NCBI RefSeq assembly: GCF_029433095.1
Contig: NZ_JARNTX010000002.1
Coordinates: forward strand, 1,606,176 to 1,670,175
Reading direction: 5' to 3'
Length of the DNA: 64,000 nucleotides
From: Hymenobacter sp. YC55
Lineage (GTDB): Bacteria > Bacteroidota > Bacteroidia > Cytophagales > Hymenobacteraceae
The position numbers and the translations under genes are program-made. The notes under the pieces were generated by a model. That model was not told the DNA's origin and did not search any database. It saw only the letters and a program-made list of their open reading frames with translations. How positions within the stretch are numbered: the first letter of the stretch is position 1; every line of letters begins with the position of its first letter. Of the stretch, positions 38,624 to 46,675 are shown one piece after another.

Positions 38624-38944
38624 CTACTCGGCCTTTCGGGCCGTGCCTTTCACTTCAGGCGACTCTGTTGGAATTTGGCTGGTAGGCGAGCTAACGTCGC
38701 CGGGAGCTTGTTGCATACTGCCTGAGCCAGAAGCGGCCTGATCGGCAGCCGACCCTTTGCCAATGGGTTTCTCGACCCGTTCTTGGGATGAAATGCTGTC
38801 GCGGTCGGTTTCGTTGGCGGTGGCGGGCGGCATGGTACTAAAGTCTTGCTCGCGAGCAGGGTCTTTGCCGGGTGAATTTTGCGCATCGCAGGCCGAAAGT
38901 ACTACTATGGCCAGCAGCGCCAGCAAATGGGGAAGACGTTTCAT
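38624..38944 (-). CDS. Small disordered lipoprotein
   Basis: The 106-residue product begins with a clear lipoprotein signal (MKRLPHLLALLAIVVLSAC, Cys19). The mature part is rich in Ser, Ala, Gln, Pro and Glu with no hydrophobic core, so it is probably unfolded and anchored in the envelope. I recognise no family. Similar small acidic lipoproteins are frequent in this group of bacteria. Confidence 0.75.
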   Translation of the reverse strand: MKRLPHLLALLAIVVLSACDAQNSPGKDPAREQDFSTMPPATANETDRDSISSQERVEKPIGKGSAADQAASGSGSMQQAPGDVSSPTSQIPTESPEVKGTARKAE

Positions 38945-39154
38945 AAGGTATTAGGTTGGATGGTAGACAAAACGAAGGAGACACGAGTGCAAGCCGTTGG
39001 GGCAGCACCCGCCGTTTCTGCGAACGTACCGCAAGGCACTGCGGTTGCGGTTTCAGGAAGAGTGCCCCAGCAGTCCCGTCTTCACTGTATGGCTGCCTTC
39101 GGTTTATAAGGCACGTAATAAGCGCAGCATGCTGGCACTGAGCCCTAAAAAATA

Positions 39155-39190
39155 TGCCCCGTTTCTCTCCGGGCAGAGAGAAACGGGGCA
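39155..39190 (-). terminator. Intrinsic terminator of the MBL-fold gene
   Basis: TGCCCCGTTTCTCT and AGAGAAACGGGGCA form a perfect 14-bp stem. On the minus strand it is followed by ATTTTTTAG. Confidence 0.85.
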
Positions 39191-39207
39191 AGGATACTTC
39201 AATTGAC

Positions 39208-40224
39208 CTAGCCTCGGTATATAGTAGACGACGAGTGGGCCTGTTGTTTTTTGGAGCTGGTCTTATAACCAGAAATTTTGTCGCGGTTGCGTGACAGCCA
39301 AATACCGCCCGCTACTGCTAGGCCTGCACCAACTAGCCACACCGGCAAGTTAGTAGGCGCCGCTGGTGGTACCGATACCACCCCATTTTCGTTGGCTATG
39401 GCAGGATGGCCTACGTAGCGGCCACGAACCGGCACGGCTTTCTCATCGAAGTGCTCGACTAAGTCGGCGAGTTGTTGGCGCAGTTCCGCGCCTTCCATTG
39501 GAATGCCGTGGCCGGTGGCTGCCAAGGAAGGCGCCAAACCCGCCAGCAAAGCCACAGAATGACGAGCGTGCTGCCAGTCGGGAGTGAAATAAGCGGGTGG
39601 GCCATTCACTTCCTGCTTTTGCGTCCAGGTGGCCAAGCCCGACTCGGCTTCTACCGTCACGAAGGCGTCGCCGGCTACCAGCACGTGGTCATGTTCCCGA
39701 AAAAACGAGACGTGGCCCGGCGTATGGCCGGGCGTATGCACCCAGCGCCAACCCGGCAGCTCAGGCACTGTGCCATCGGTGGGCAGCGCGTGTACGCGGG
39801 TGCCTAGGTCGATGGGCTTCTTGGGATACAAAAACGACATGGCCGACATAGCGCCGCCCACCGTTGGGTCTGGTGGCGGATACGAAGAGCGGCCTGTGAG
39901 GTAAGGCAATTCCAGTGGGTGAGCGTACACCGGCGCATTAGGCCAAACCTTCAGCAAATGCCCTATAGCACCGATGTGGTCGAAGTGGCCGTGGGTGAGC
40001 AGGATAGCAGCGGGTGGGTTGTTCTGCCCGAAGATTGCTTCAGCAGAGCGCTGTATTTTTTCGCCCGAACCTGGAAGGCCGGCGTCAATAAGCACCCATG
40101 AATCGGTGGGAAGATCAGAGTCGCGCACAAAGTACAGATTCGTAAATACGTCGCGCAGACCCCACAAACCCGCCGTAACGTGTTGGAGCGCGGGGGTGCT
40201 GGCGCGGTTGGCTTTGTTGGACAT
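39208..40224 (-). CDS. MBL-fold metallo-hydrolase with C-terminal membrane anchor
   Basis: The 338-residue protein has the metallo-beta-lactamase motif THGHFDHIG and further ligands in HTPGHTPGH and LVAGDAF, so it binds two metals and hydrolyses an ester, thioester or lactone. After the catalytic domain (to about residue 270) there is a Pro/Ala linker and a membrane segment (LPVWLVGAGLAVAGGIWL) followed by a basic tail. This predicts an enzyme tethered to the inner membrane by its C-terminus, with the catalytic domain probably in the cytoplasm only if the tail faces outward. Signal peptide is absent. The substrate is unknown. Confidence 0.88.
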   Translation of the reverse strand: MSNKANRASTPALQHVTAGLWGLRDVFTNLYFVRDSDLPTDSWVLIDAGLPGSGEKIQRSAEAIFGQNNPPAAILLTHGHFDHIGAIGHLLKVWPNAPVYAHPLELPYLTGRSSYPPPDPTVGGAMSAMSFLYPKKPIDLGTRVHALPTDGTVPELPGWRWVHTPGHTPGHVSFFREHDHVLVAGDAFVTVEAESGLATWTQKQEVNGPPAYFTPDWQHARHSVALLAGLAPSLAATGHGIPMEGAELRQQLADLVEHFDEKAVPVRGRYVGHPAIANENGVVSVPPAAPTNLPVWLVGAGLAVAGGIWLSRNRDKISGYKTSSKKQQAHSSSTIYRG

Positions 40225-40333
40225 AGTTGTTAGGGTAAGGGTGGAAAATTAACGGCAGTGGAAAGACTGTATCAATTAGCAAAGCTTATTGCCACACACG
40301 CCGCTCATAGCGAAGCCAAAGCAACCCAAGAGG

Positions 40334-41896
40334 CTAGTTTGGTTTAGCAGTTGCGGTGTCGGGCGTGGTAGGAGGGGGCAGTTCGGCGTCGCAGCCGCAG
40401 AGCACCTCCCGCGTCGGAGTTGGTACTTTGTAGTCAGGCAACGACACCTCTTTCATGTAGATAACGTCGAGGTGGCGCAGGGGCGGGTGCGACGGATTTT
40501 CACTCCAAATGCGCAATAGGTAATTGCAGTAGTAGGGGCGCATGTAGGTGTTCGAGACAAACAAGTAGTTTTCCGAATACTTACGCCACCGGTCGTTCTT
40601 GAACAGCCGCATCACCGACTCCGGCTTCTCGTACGTGGTGGGCGCGCCCTTGCGGTTCAGGTCGAGGTGACGGCCATCGACGGTGGTGCCATCCAAGATG
40701 TACCACCCATCATCCTTGAACACGGTAGGCGCAAACATACCCCAGTGCTGATCGACGCGCACCAAGTAGCCTATCCACCGGAATCCTTCGCCCATCGTCC
40801 AGCGCGGGTCAACGATATTGTCGAGGTTCCACCAGCATACATATACCAGAATGCCGGTTACGAGGCCATTGCGCATCGCGCGCAGCAACCGGTGAAAACC
40901 CTCGGAAAGCTCCATCGAAGACGTGACCTGTACTTTGACGGGGCGCCAAGTAGCCAAGCGGTTTTGCAAAGGAGCCAACCGCGCGGCTACGCGTGGCCCT
41001 AACCGCTGCGTGGCCGGCACCAAGCGGCGCTCCAACCACTCCATAGCAACGGGCGGCAGCAAGCCAAGTACCGAGGCCATGTTGATCAGGAAAAACAGGC
41101 CCACAAACAACGTCAGGCTAATACCGAGGTGGAAGCCAAACATGATGACCACAAACAGTATGCGCCAGAAAGGCACCCAGAACGGCAAAAACAGCACGAA
41201 GGGCAGAAATTTTTCCAGGTAATACGTCATGAAGGTCAGAGCCTTCAGCAAGTCCGGATACGGATAAATGAGCTTTCCGCCAGGCATCAGCACTTGGTCG
41301 AGGCTGAGTGCATAATAAATGGCTGTGTACTCTCTGCTCCATTCAGCGCCACTTTTAAGCAGCGCCGTGCACCAGTACACCAGCGCCAGTTGCACTACGT
41401 ACGCTATAGTAGCAGCACTAAAGTAATGTAGGTCGGTAGGGGCGGGGCGTTTGCGCGCGTCCAAGGAGTAGACGCGGCCCCACGGCAGAAAGAAGCCCCA
41501 GAATAGTAGCATTCGGAGTAAATCGTCGCCGCCCTGGGAGATAAGCGGGTTGCGGTTTTGCAACGAAACCAGCAATACCCACGATACGGCCGTAGCCAGC
41601 CGGGTTTTGTAGCCTAGCAGCATGGCAACGCCTGCCACGGCGGCTATCAGGAACAGAACCGCCTGTACCTGCCACAAGCCGCTGCTACTGTGCAACGAAA
41701 ATTCGTAGGGATTCCAGTTGTGCTCGAATAGCACTTGGAGCGGCAGCACTCCCATATTGGAGTAAAGCGCTTCGAGATCTGTACTCCGAATGCCTAAGTC
41801 AACTAATACTACGGCCGCCACGGCCACTCGCAACAGAGCTAGGGCGCGCAAATCGAAAACAAAAGGACGACGAAGAACAGTAAGCAGTTGGAGCAT
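40334..41896 (-). CDS. HTTM-domain (vitamin K-dependent gamma-carboxylase-like) membrane protein
   Basis: The 520-residue protein has at least six to eight membrane segments in its first 330 residues with the HTTM pattern (RALALLRVAVAAVVLVDL, MLLGYKTRLATAVSWVLLVSLQNRNPL, GGDDLLRMLLFWGFFLPWGRVYS). A soluble C-terminal part with WGMFAPTVFKDDGWYILDGTTVDG follows. The related eukaryotic enzyme carboxylates Glu using vitamin K; the bacterial role is unknown. The start MLQLLTVLRR at 41896 is preferred to 41953 because a terminator hairpin lies between them. A DCC-family gene, a frequent partner of HTTM proteins, is 2.8 kb away at 44727. Confidence 0.88.
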   Translation of the reverse strand: MLQLLTVLRRPFVFDLRALALLRVAVAAVVLVDLGIRSTDLEALYSNMGVLPLQVLFEHNWNPYEFSLHSSSGLWQVQAVLFLIAAVAGVAMLLGYKTRLATAVSWVLLVSLQNRNPLISQGGDDLLRMLLFWGFFLPWGRVYSLDARKRPAPTDLHYFSAATIAYVVQLALVYWCTALLKSGAEWSREYTAIYYALSLDQVLMPGGKLIYPYPDLLKALTFMTYYLEKFLPFVLFLPFWVPFWRILFVVIMFGFHLGISLTLFVGLFFLINMASVLGLLPPVAMEWLERRLVPATQRLGPRVAARLAPLQNRLATWRPVKVQVTSSMELSEGFHRLLRAMRNGLVTGILVYVCWWNLDNIVDPRWTMGEGFRWIGYLVRVDQHWGMFAPTVFKDDGWYILDGTTVDGRHLDLNRKGAPTTYEKPESVMRLFKNDRWRKYSENYLFVSNTYMRPYYCNYLLRIWSENPSHPPLRHLDVIYMKEVSLPDYKVPTPTREVLCGCDAELPPPTTPDTATAKPN

Positions 41897-41930
41897 AGGT
41901 AAGGTAGGGCAACTCAGAGACGGAAAGCCA

Positions 41931-41984
41931 AAAAAAGGCGGAAAGGCAACCACCGTTTCAGATGATCAGCCTTTCCGCCCTTTC
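41931..41984 (-). terminator. Intrinsic terminator of the first repeat-protein gene
   Basis: GGCGGAAAGGC (41937-41947) and GCCTTTCCGCC (41969-41979) pair perfectly; on the minus strand a seven-T run follows. It overlaps the upstream region of the HTTM gene. Confidence 0.75.
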
Positions 41985-42016
41985 AACCGACTAAAAAAGG
42001 TAAGTCGGCATTTCCC

Positions 42017-42694
42017 TTAGCGGGTAGTGCTGCCGCTGGTAGAGCCTGAAGTAGTACCGCCCGTGGAAGAGCCTGAAGTGCTGCCGCTGGTGCTACGACC
42101 TGTGTTTTTGCTGCCAGATTTAGAACGGCTAGTAGTACGGCCTGAAGTAGACGAAGTAGACGAGCCGCTAGTGCTACCCGACGTCATCGAGCCCGAACCA
42201 GACGTAGTGCCCGAAGTCATCGAACCGCTGCCGCTAGTAGTACCCGACGTTACCGAGCCGGAAGTGCTGCCCGAGGTCAGCGAACCCGAAGTAGAACCAG
42301 CTGTAGTGCCCGAAGTGGTACCGGTGGTAGTGCCCGAGGTAGTACCCGAAGTCAACGAACCAGACGTGGAGCCCGAAGTGGTACCCATAGTCGACGAGCC
42401 GCTAGTAGTGCCCGAAGTCATCGAACCGCTGGTGCTACCAGCTGTCATCGAGCCTGAGCCCGACGTAGTACCTGTAGTGGTCGAACCGCTAGTAGTGCGG
42501 CCGGCTGTTGTGCCTGAAGTAGAACCGCTTGTGGTACGACCAGCGGTGGTACCTGATGTTGAACCGGTAGTAGAGCCTGAAGTAGAACCCGAAGTGCTAC
42601 CGCCAGTGGTGGTTTGAGCTAATGCAGATACGCTGGAAGAAGCTACTAGTGCGGCAACGAAAGCGGCGGAGAGGAAGAATGAAGACTTTTTCAT
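42017..42694 (-). CDS. Exported Gly/Ser/Thr repeat protein
   Basis: The 225-residue product starts MKKSSFFLSAAFVAALV and has a signal peptide cut after ALAQ. Everything after it is a low-complexity array of GSTSG, GTTSG, GSGSM and GRTTSG units, ending in a basic stretch (RTTSRSKSGSKNTGR) and GSTTR. There are no large hydrophobic residues, so no compact fold is expected, or a repeat solenoid is formed. The repeats are not identical at the DNA level. It is the first of three similar exported proteins between 42.0 and 44.4 kb. Possible roles are surface coating, adhesion, or ice or polysaccharide interaction; none is supported directly. Confidence 0.75.
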   Translation of the reverse strand: MKKSSFFLSAAFVAALVASSSVSALAQTTTGGSTSGSTSGSTTGSTSGTTAGRTTSGSTSGTTAGRTTSGSTTTGTTSGSGSMTAGSTSGSMTSGTTSGSSTMGTTSGSTSGSLTSGTTSGTTTGTTSGTTAGSTSGSLTSGSTSGSVTSGTTSGSGSMTSGTTSGSGSMTSGSTSGSSTSSTSGRTTSRSKSGSKNTGRSTSGSTSGSSTGGTTSGSTSGSTTR

Positions 42695-42944
42695 AGCTAG
42701 GAAAAACAAGGTGGATGTGGAATCAATTAGGTGGAGGGTGGCAATGGGGTCTTCTACGACTATTTAGCTCGTCATGGTTGAAAAATGCAGTTTGAATTAA
42801 TACTGAATTTTTCTGAGGAAGAAAACAGCGGTAAACACCGGCTGAGCTACCGATTCAGTCCACGTCTACGGGTTTATACGGGGCAAGAGTTACTGATACG
42901 TGCGCATAATCAACTCATTGCCCGAATTTTATTGAGTTCTGAGG

Positions 42945-43367
42945 CTATTGGCCGGTCGTCGAACTGCTGCCAGTTCCGGCGGTAGTACCGCCTGATCCGC
43001 CAGCTGCTCCAGTAGTACCACTGGTGCTGCCACTGCCCGTACCCGTCGAAACAGGGCCGTTGCTCATGGTGCCGCCGTTGGTAGTGCTACCCGTGGTGCC
43101 AGACGTTGAACTGCCTCCTCCTGCGCCTCCGGCTTCCCCGCCAGCGGCTGCGTCATCACCCTTAGATACATCGCCGGTGCTCATCGAATCCATGGCCGTG
43201 TTGGAAGTGCCATTGATATCGGAGCTGCCATTGGCATCGGAATCGGTGGCTACATCACCCGAGCCAGTGCTCGACTCGGAGGCGCTGCCATTGCCGCCAC
43301 AAGAGCTGAAAGAAAGTGCCGCGCCAAAAAGGGCGGCTGCCAAGAAGTTGAAACGTGGTCTGTACAT
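42945..43367 (-). CDS. Gly/Ser/Thr-rich lipoprotein
   Basis: The 140-residue product has a lipoprotein signal (LFGAALSFSSC, Cys23), an acidic Ser/Asp/Asn-rich middle (SGDVATDSDANGSSDING) and a Gly/Thr/Ser-rich end. It is less regular than its two neighbours but of the same composition. It should be an envelope-anchored, disordered protein. No family is recognised. Confidence 0.7.
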   Translation of the reverse strand: MYRPRFNFLAAALFGAALSFSSCGGNGSASESSTGSGDVATDSDANGSSDINGTSNTAMDSMSTGDVSKGDDAAAGGEAGGAGGGSSTSGTTGSTTNGGTMSNGPVSTGTGSGSTSGTTGAAGGSGGTTAGTGSSSTTGQ

Positions 43368-43413
43368 AAAAAGGAAGGAAAGTGGAAAGATGTGAATAGC
43401 ACCCTTCTACGAG

Positions 43414-43458
43414 TCGGCCGCACAGATGGTCCAAAGTTGGAGCCATTTGTGCGGCCGA
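43414..43458. other. Strong hairpin between two repeat-protein genes
   Basis: TCGGCCGCACA (43414-43424) pairs with TGTGCGGCCGA (43448-43458), extended inward by ATGG/CCAT. No T-run follows on either strand, so it may be a processing or mRNA-stability element rather than a terminator. Confidence 0.5.
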
Positions 43459-43477
43459 GCGCAGATTAACAGAACAA

Positions 43478-44395
43478 TCAGGTAGTGCCGCCACCCCCAC
43501 CGCCGCCGGTGGTGCCGCCGCCCGAAGTAGTGCCACCACCCGAGGTAGTGCCGCCTCCTGAAGTGGTACCACCACCCGACGTGGTGCCACCGGTTGTTGA
43601 GCCAGAAGTAGTGCCTGATGTAGTACCGCCGGTAGTTGAACCGCCAGTCGAACCCGAAGTAGTTCCGGTAGTCGAACCAGCTGTAGTGCCTGAAGTCGTG
43701 CTGGTCGTTGAGCCAGATGTAGTACCCGAGGTAGTGCCACCTGTCGTGGAGCCTGACGTAGTACCGCCAGTGGTACCCGAAGTAGTTCCGCCCGTTGTGC
43801 TACCAGCAGTAGTGCCACCGGTGGTACCGCTTGTGGTACCTGTAGTTGACCCGGCTGTAGTACCTGAAGTGGTTCCAGTCGTTGATCCGGCGGTAGTGCC
43901 AGAGGTGGTTCCGGTAGTAGAGCCAGCCGTCGTGCCAGAGGTAGTTCCGGTTGTTGAACCGGCCGTAGTGCCTGATGTAGTGCCGGTAGTGCTACCAGCA
44001 GTAGTGCCACTCGTTGTAGTGCCTGATGTGGTAGTTCCGCTCGTAGTGCCCGAGGTTGTACCAGTAGTTGAACCGGCTGTCGTGCCTGCAGTGGTCGTAC
44101 CACTTGTAGTAGTGCCGGAAGTAGTGGTACCACTAGTTGTACCTGAGGTAGTGGTGCCAGCAGTCGTGCCTGAAGTAGTCGTGCCGCTTGTGGTGGTGCC
44201 GCTGGTAGTACCTGATGTGGTAGTACCGCTTGTAGTGCCAGTAGTGGTGCCGGAAGTAGTACCAGATGTGGTTCCGCTAGTGGAACCCGAGGTGGTAGAT
44301 GGAGTTGTAGTTCCGTCGTCGTCATCGCAGGAGGTCATACCCAACGATAAGCTCAGGATGGCGGCCGGAATGGCCAGGAGCCAGGTTTTTTTCAT
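43478..44395 (-). CDS. Gly/Thr/Ser tandem-repeat lipoprotein
   Basis: The 305-residue product has a lipoprotein signal (MKKTWLLAIPAAILSLSLGMTSC, Cys23) followed by four Asp residues. The rest is made almost only of G, T and S with some A: GTTSGTT-type units, five consecutive 12-residue copies of the GTTAGSTTGTTS type (near 43840-44015), and a SGGGTT array at the C-terminus ending in a run of seven Gly. Repeat units differ at many third codon positions but keep the residues, which argues that the protein sequence is under selection. Function is unknown; the composition would suit an extended surface filament or stalk. Long open frames on the other strand are by-products of the repeats. Confidence 0.78.
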   Translation of the reverse strand: MKKTWLLAIPAAILSLSLGMTSCDDDDGTTTPSTTSGSTSGTTSGTTSGTTTGTTSGTTTSGTTSGTTTSGTTTSGTTAGTTTSGTTSGTTTSGTTTSGTTTAGTTAGSTTGTTSGTTSGTTTSGTTTSGTTAGSTTGTTSGTTAGSTTGTTSGTTAGSTTGTTSGTTAGSTTGTTSGTTAGSTTGTTSGTTGGTTAGSTTGGTTSGTTGGTTSGSTTGGTTSGTTSGSTTSTTSGTTAGSTTGTTSGSTGGSTTGGTTSGTTSGSTTGGTTSGGGTTSGGGTTSGGGTTSGGGTTGGGGGGGTT

Positions 44396-44726
44396 AGCGC
44401 AGAAAGATGTTAAGGTGGCGGAAAACTTCTTTCGCTATACGGGCATACTCTTAATGCAAATGAGTTTATGGGAATGAATTAATACCTATTTTAATATTAA
44501 GGATATGAGTAAAAAATGCGTAAACTACTTATAATTCAGATGTTTAAACATAATTATGATCTTAGTACATCTATATAATGTAATATTAAGAAACAGTGAA
44601 GTTTAGCTCCCAATTGTCTACCGTCTTTTCGATTATAGAATCCGAACGGCTCGCTGCAGTATACGTACTGCTGCTACCCACTGCTACTTTCTAGCAGATG
44701 CTCTTTCTTATAAAATATTGCGCTCT
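44396..44726. other. AT-rich divergent intergenic region
   Basis: These 331 bases between the repeat lipoprotein and the DCC gene turn strongly AT-rich from 44470 to 44600. No gene is seen. Promoters of both neighbours should be here. Confidence 0.5.
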
Positions 44727-45131
44727 ATGGCTTCTACCTCTGCTATTATTCTGTTTGATGGCGTTTGCAACCTCTGCAACGGCTTCGTGCAGTTTGTTAT
44801 CAATCACGATCCTACGGGCCGATTTCACTTCACGTCTTTGCAGTCGGAGGCCGGACGGAAGCTACTCGCCACGCACGGTCTACCCCCGGTAGTAGAGCCC
44901 GAAACCGTGATACTCATCGAGCAAGACCGGGTGTACACGCACTCCACGGCGGCCCTGCGCATCCTGCGGCAGCTAAGCGGGCTGTGGTCGTGGCTGTATG
45001 CCGCCATACTAGTACCCCGCCCCATGCGCGATTGGGTATACCGCTTTGTGGCCCGACACCGCTACCAGTGGTTCGGCCACCGCGACGCCTGTATGCTGCC
45101 TACACCTGCCCTTCGGCAGCGTTTTTTATAG
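44727..45131 (+). CDS. DCC-family thiol-disulfide oxidoreductase-like protein (DUF393)
   Basis: The 134-residue protein carries the family signature IILFDGVCNLCNGFVQFVINHD (D-G-x-C-x-x-C), then FTSLQSEAGRKLL and the C-terminal ALRILRQLSGLWSWLYAAILVPRPMRDWVYRFVARHRYQWFG. The two Cys should be redox active. The ATG at 44727 is used; a TTG nine bases upstream is possible. DCC proteins often sit beside or are fused to HTTM proteins, and an HTTM gene lies at 40334-41896. Confidence 0.9.
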   Translation: MASTSAIILFDGVCNLCNGFVQFVINHDPTGRFHFTSLQSEAGRKLLATHGLPPVVEPETVILIEQDRVYTHSTAALRILRQLSGLWSWLYAAILVPRPMRDWVYRFVARHRYQWFGHRDACMLPTPALRQRFL

Positions 45132-45180
45132 CTTCGTTTTTTAAACCGCATCCGCAACTTTCTCACCTAGTTTCCAGCTC

Positions 45181-46185
45181 ATGCAAGCTCTTGTTCTTGA
45201 TGGTATCAATCAAGTAGTTCAATTACGCGAGGTGCCTACGCCCCAGCCTGGCCCGGGGCAGGTGCAAGTGCAGTTGCACGCCGCCGCCCTCAACCACCGC
45301 GACGTCTGGATTCAGAAGGGGCAATACGCGGGCCTGAAGTTTCCCATTATTCTAGGAGCTGATGGGGCAGGCATTGTAACGGAAGTAGGCGAGGGCGTCG
45401 ATCAGAGTTTGCGGGGGCAGGAAGTGCTTATCAATCCTAGTCATAACTGGGGCAACAATCCGGCCGCCCAAGGCCGCGATTTCACCATTTTGGGGCTCCC
45501 GCACGATGGCACATTTGCCGAGTATGTATGCGTACCAGCACAGTACGTGCTAGGTAAGCCCGCGCACTTGTCCTTCGAGCAGGCGGCAGCGCTGCCGCTA
45601 GGCGGTGTTACTGCTTACCGAGCGCTGTTCACGCGGGCCGCGTTGCAAGCAGGCGAACGAGTCCTGATCAACGGGATAGGAGGGGGCGTGGCCTTGCTAG
45701 CTCTGCAAATGGCAATAGCCGCCGGCGCTGAGGTGTGGGTGACGTCGGGCTCGGAAGAGAAGATTGAAAAAGCTGTAGCCCTCGGGGCCAAAGGCGGCAT
45801 TAGCTACAAAGCCGAGAAGTGGCCTATTACCCTCAGCCAGCAAGCCGGCGGCGGATTCGACGTAGTAGTGGACAGCGCTGGTGGCCCCGGCTTCGGCGAC
45901 TTACTCGATGCTGCAAATCCTGGCGGCCGGATCGTATTCTACGGTGCTACCAACGGCAACGTGCCCGACTTAGCCGTACGCAAAGTATTCTGGAAGCAGC
46001 TTTCCTTGCTTGGATCTACTATGGGTACCGAACAAGATTTCACAGAAATGGTGCGCTTCTTTGAGCAGCACCAACTAGTACCCGTAGTAGATCAAATTTT
46101 CCTACTAGGTGAGGGCGAAACGGCCTTGCGCCACATGGAGGATAGCCTTCAGTTTGGCAAAATAGTTTTGAATATAAAGAATTGA
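45181..46185 (+). CDS. Zinc-independent quinone oxidoreductase-like MDR protein
   Basis: The 334-residue enzyme belongs to the medium-chain dehydrogenase/reductase family. The N-terminal domain has LNHRDVWIQKGQY where zinc alcohol dehydrogenases have a catalytic Cys, so the catalytic zinc is probably absent; HDGTFAEYVCVP and the NADPH loop NGIGGGVALLALQMA follow. It likely reduces a quinone or enone. It starts 50 bases after the DCC gene on the same strand and may be in one transcript. Confidence 0.9.
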   Translation: MQALVLDGINQVVQLREVPTPQPGPGQVQVQLHAAALNHRDVWIQKGQYAGLKFPIILGADGAGIVTEVGEGVDQSLRGQEVLINPSHNWGNNPAAQGRDFTILGLPHDGTFAEYVCVPAQYVLGKPAHLSFEQAAALPLGGVTAYRALFTRAALQAGERVLINGIGGGVALLALQMAIAAGAEVWVTSGSEEKIEKAVALGAKGGISYKAEKWPITLSQQAGGGFDVVVDSAGGPGFGDLLDAANPGGRIVFYGATNGNVPDLAVRKVFWKQLSLLGSTMGTEQDFTEMVRFFEQHQLVPVVDQIFLLGEGETALRHMEDSLQFGKIVLNIKN

Positions 46186-46306
46186 TATACAGGTCGTTGT
46201 ATATCATGATAAGGGTTGAAATAATGGCTACTCACGGAATGAAAATACCAGTCAATCTGTTGTAGTCATATAGAAATTCAACCCTGCTTTTAAGACACTT
46301 GCTCAT

Positions 46307-46588
46307 ATGAAAACGCCCGCTGAATACCTGCAATGCCCGGTTTTTGACCTGACGTATCCTACGGGCGAATCTGCCGAATCGGTGCCTGTAGTAGCCTACA
46401 ACGATGCGCTTCGCGCCGTAGAAGCTGCCCTCGCCGACGCGGAGAAATACAGATATCTGTTGATGCGCGCCCTGCGCCGCAACAATGCGGCCTACACAGT
46501 TGCACCTTCGCTTATACCTGCGTTGCCGGCCGCGCCTGAAGTGCCAGTGCTGCCGCTTTACCCCGACGAAGACGAACTGGCTGCTTAA
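46307..46588 (+). CDS. Small hypothetical protein
   Basis: The 93-residue product is not recognised. It has a predicted helix (NDALRAVEAALADAEKYRYLLMRALRR) and a Pro-rich, acidic end (PAAPEVPVLPLYPDEDELAA). No signal peptide or membrane segment is present. A terminator 24 bases after the stop and GC-rich third positions support a real gene. Confidence 0.6.
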   Translation: MKTPAEYLQCPVFDLTYPTGESAESVPVVAYNDALRAVEAALADAEKYRYLLMRALRRNNAAYTVAPSLIPALPAAPEVPVLPLYPDEDELAA

Positions 46589-46611
46589 TTGGAACGCTAC
46601 TACCACCTACG

Positions 46612-46642
46612 AAAAGACCGGACTCACGAGCCCGGTCTTTCT
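46612..46642. terminator. Bidirectional terminator
   Basis: AAAAGACCGG and CCGGTCTTTCTTTTT flank ACTCACGAGC, between convergent genes. Confidence 0.8.
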
Positions 46643-46675
46643 TTTTATAGCTGCCAAGGCAGAAATAATAAGCCT

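Noticed and set aside
42027..42617. 196-codon plus-strand frame opposite the first repeat protein
   Set aside because: Same cause: Val/Pro/Glu repeats mirror the Gly/Ser/Thr codons of the real gene.
43478..44395. CRISPR array
   Set aside because: The repeats are coding, imperfect, contiguous and without spacers.
43255..44477. Long open frames on both strands over the repeat gene (330 codons on plus, 356 on minus in another frame)
   Set aside because: They are produced by the GTT/GTA-type repeat of the lipoprotein gene; they encode only V, P and E or L, Q and A repeats and have no signal or fold.
46184..46205. Small palindrome GATATACA/TGTATATC after the MDR gene
   Set aside because: Short, AT-rich and without a T-run; may be chance.
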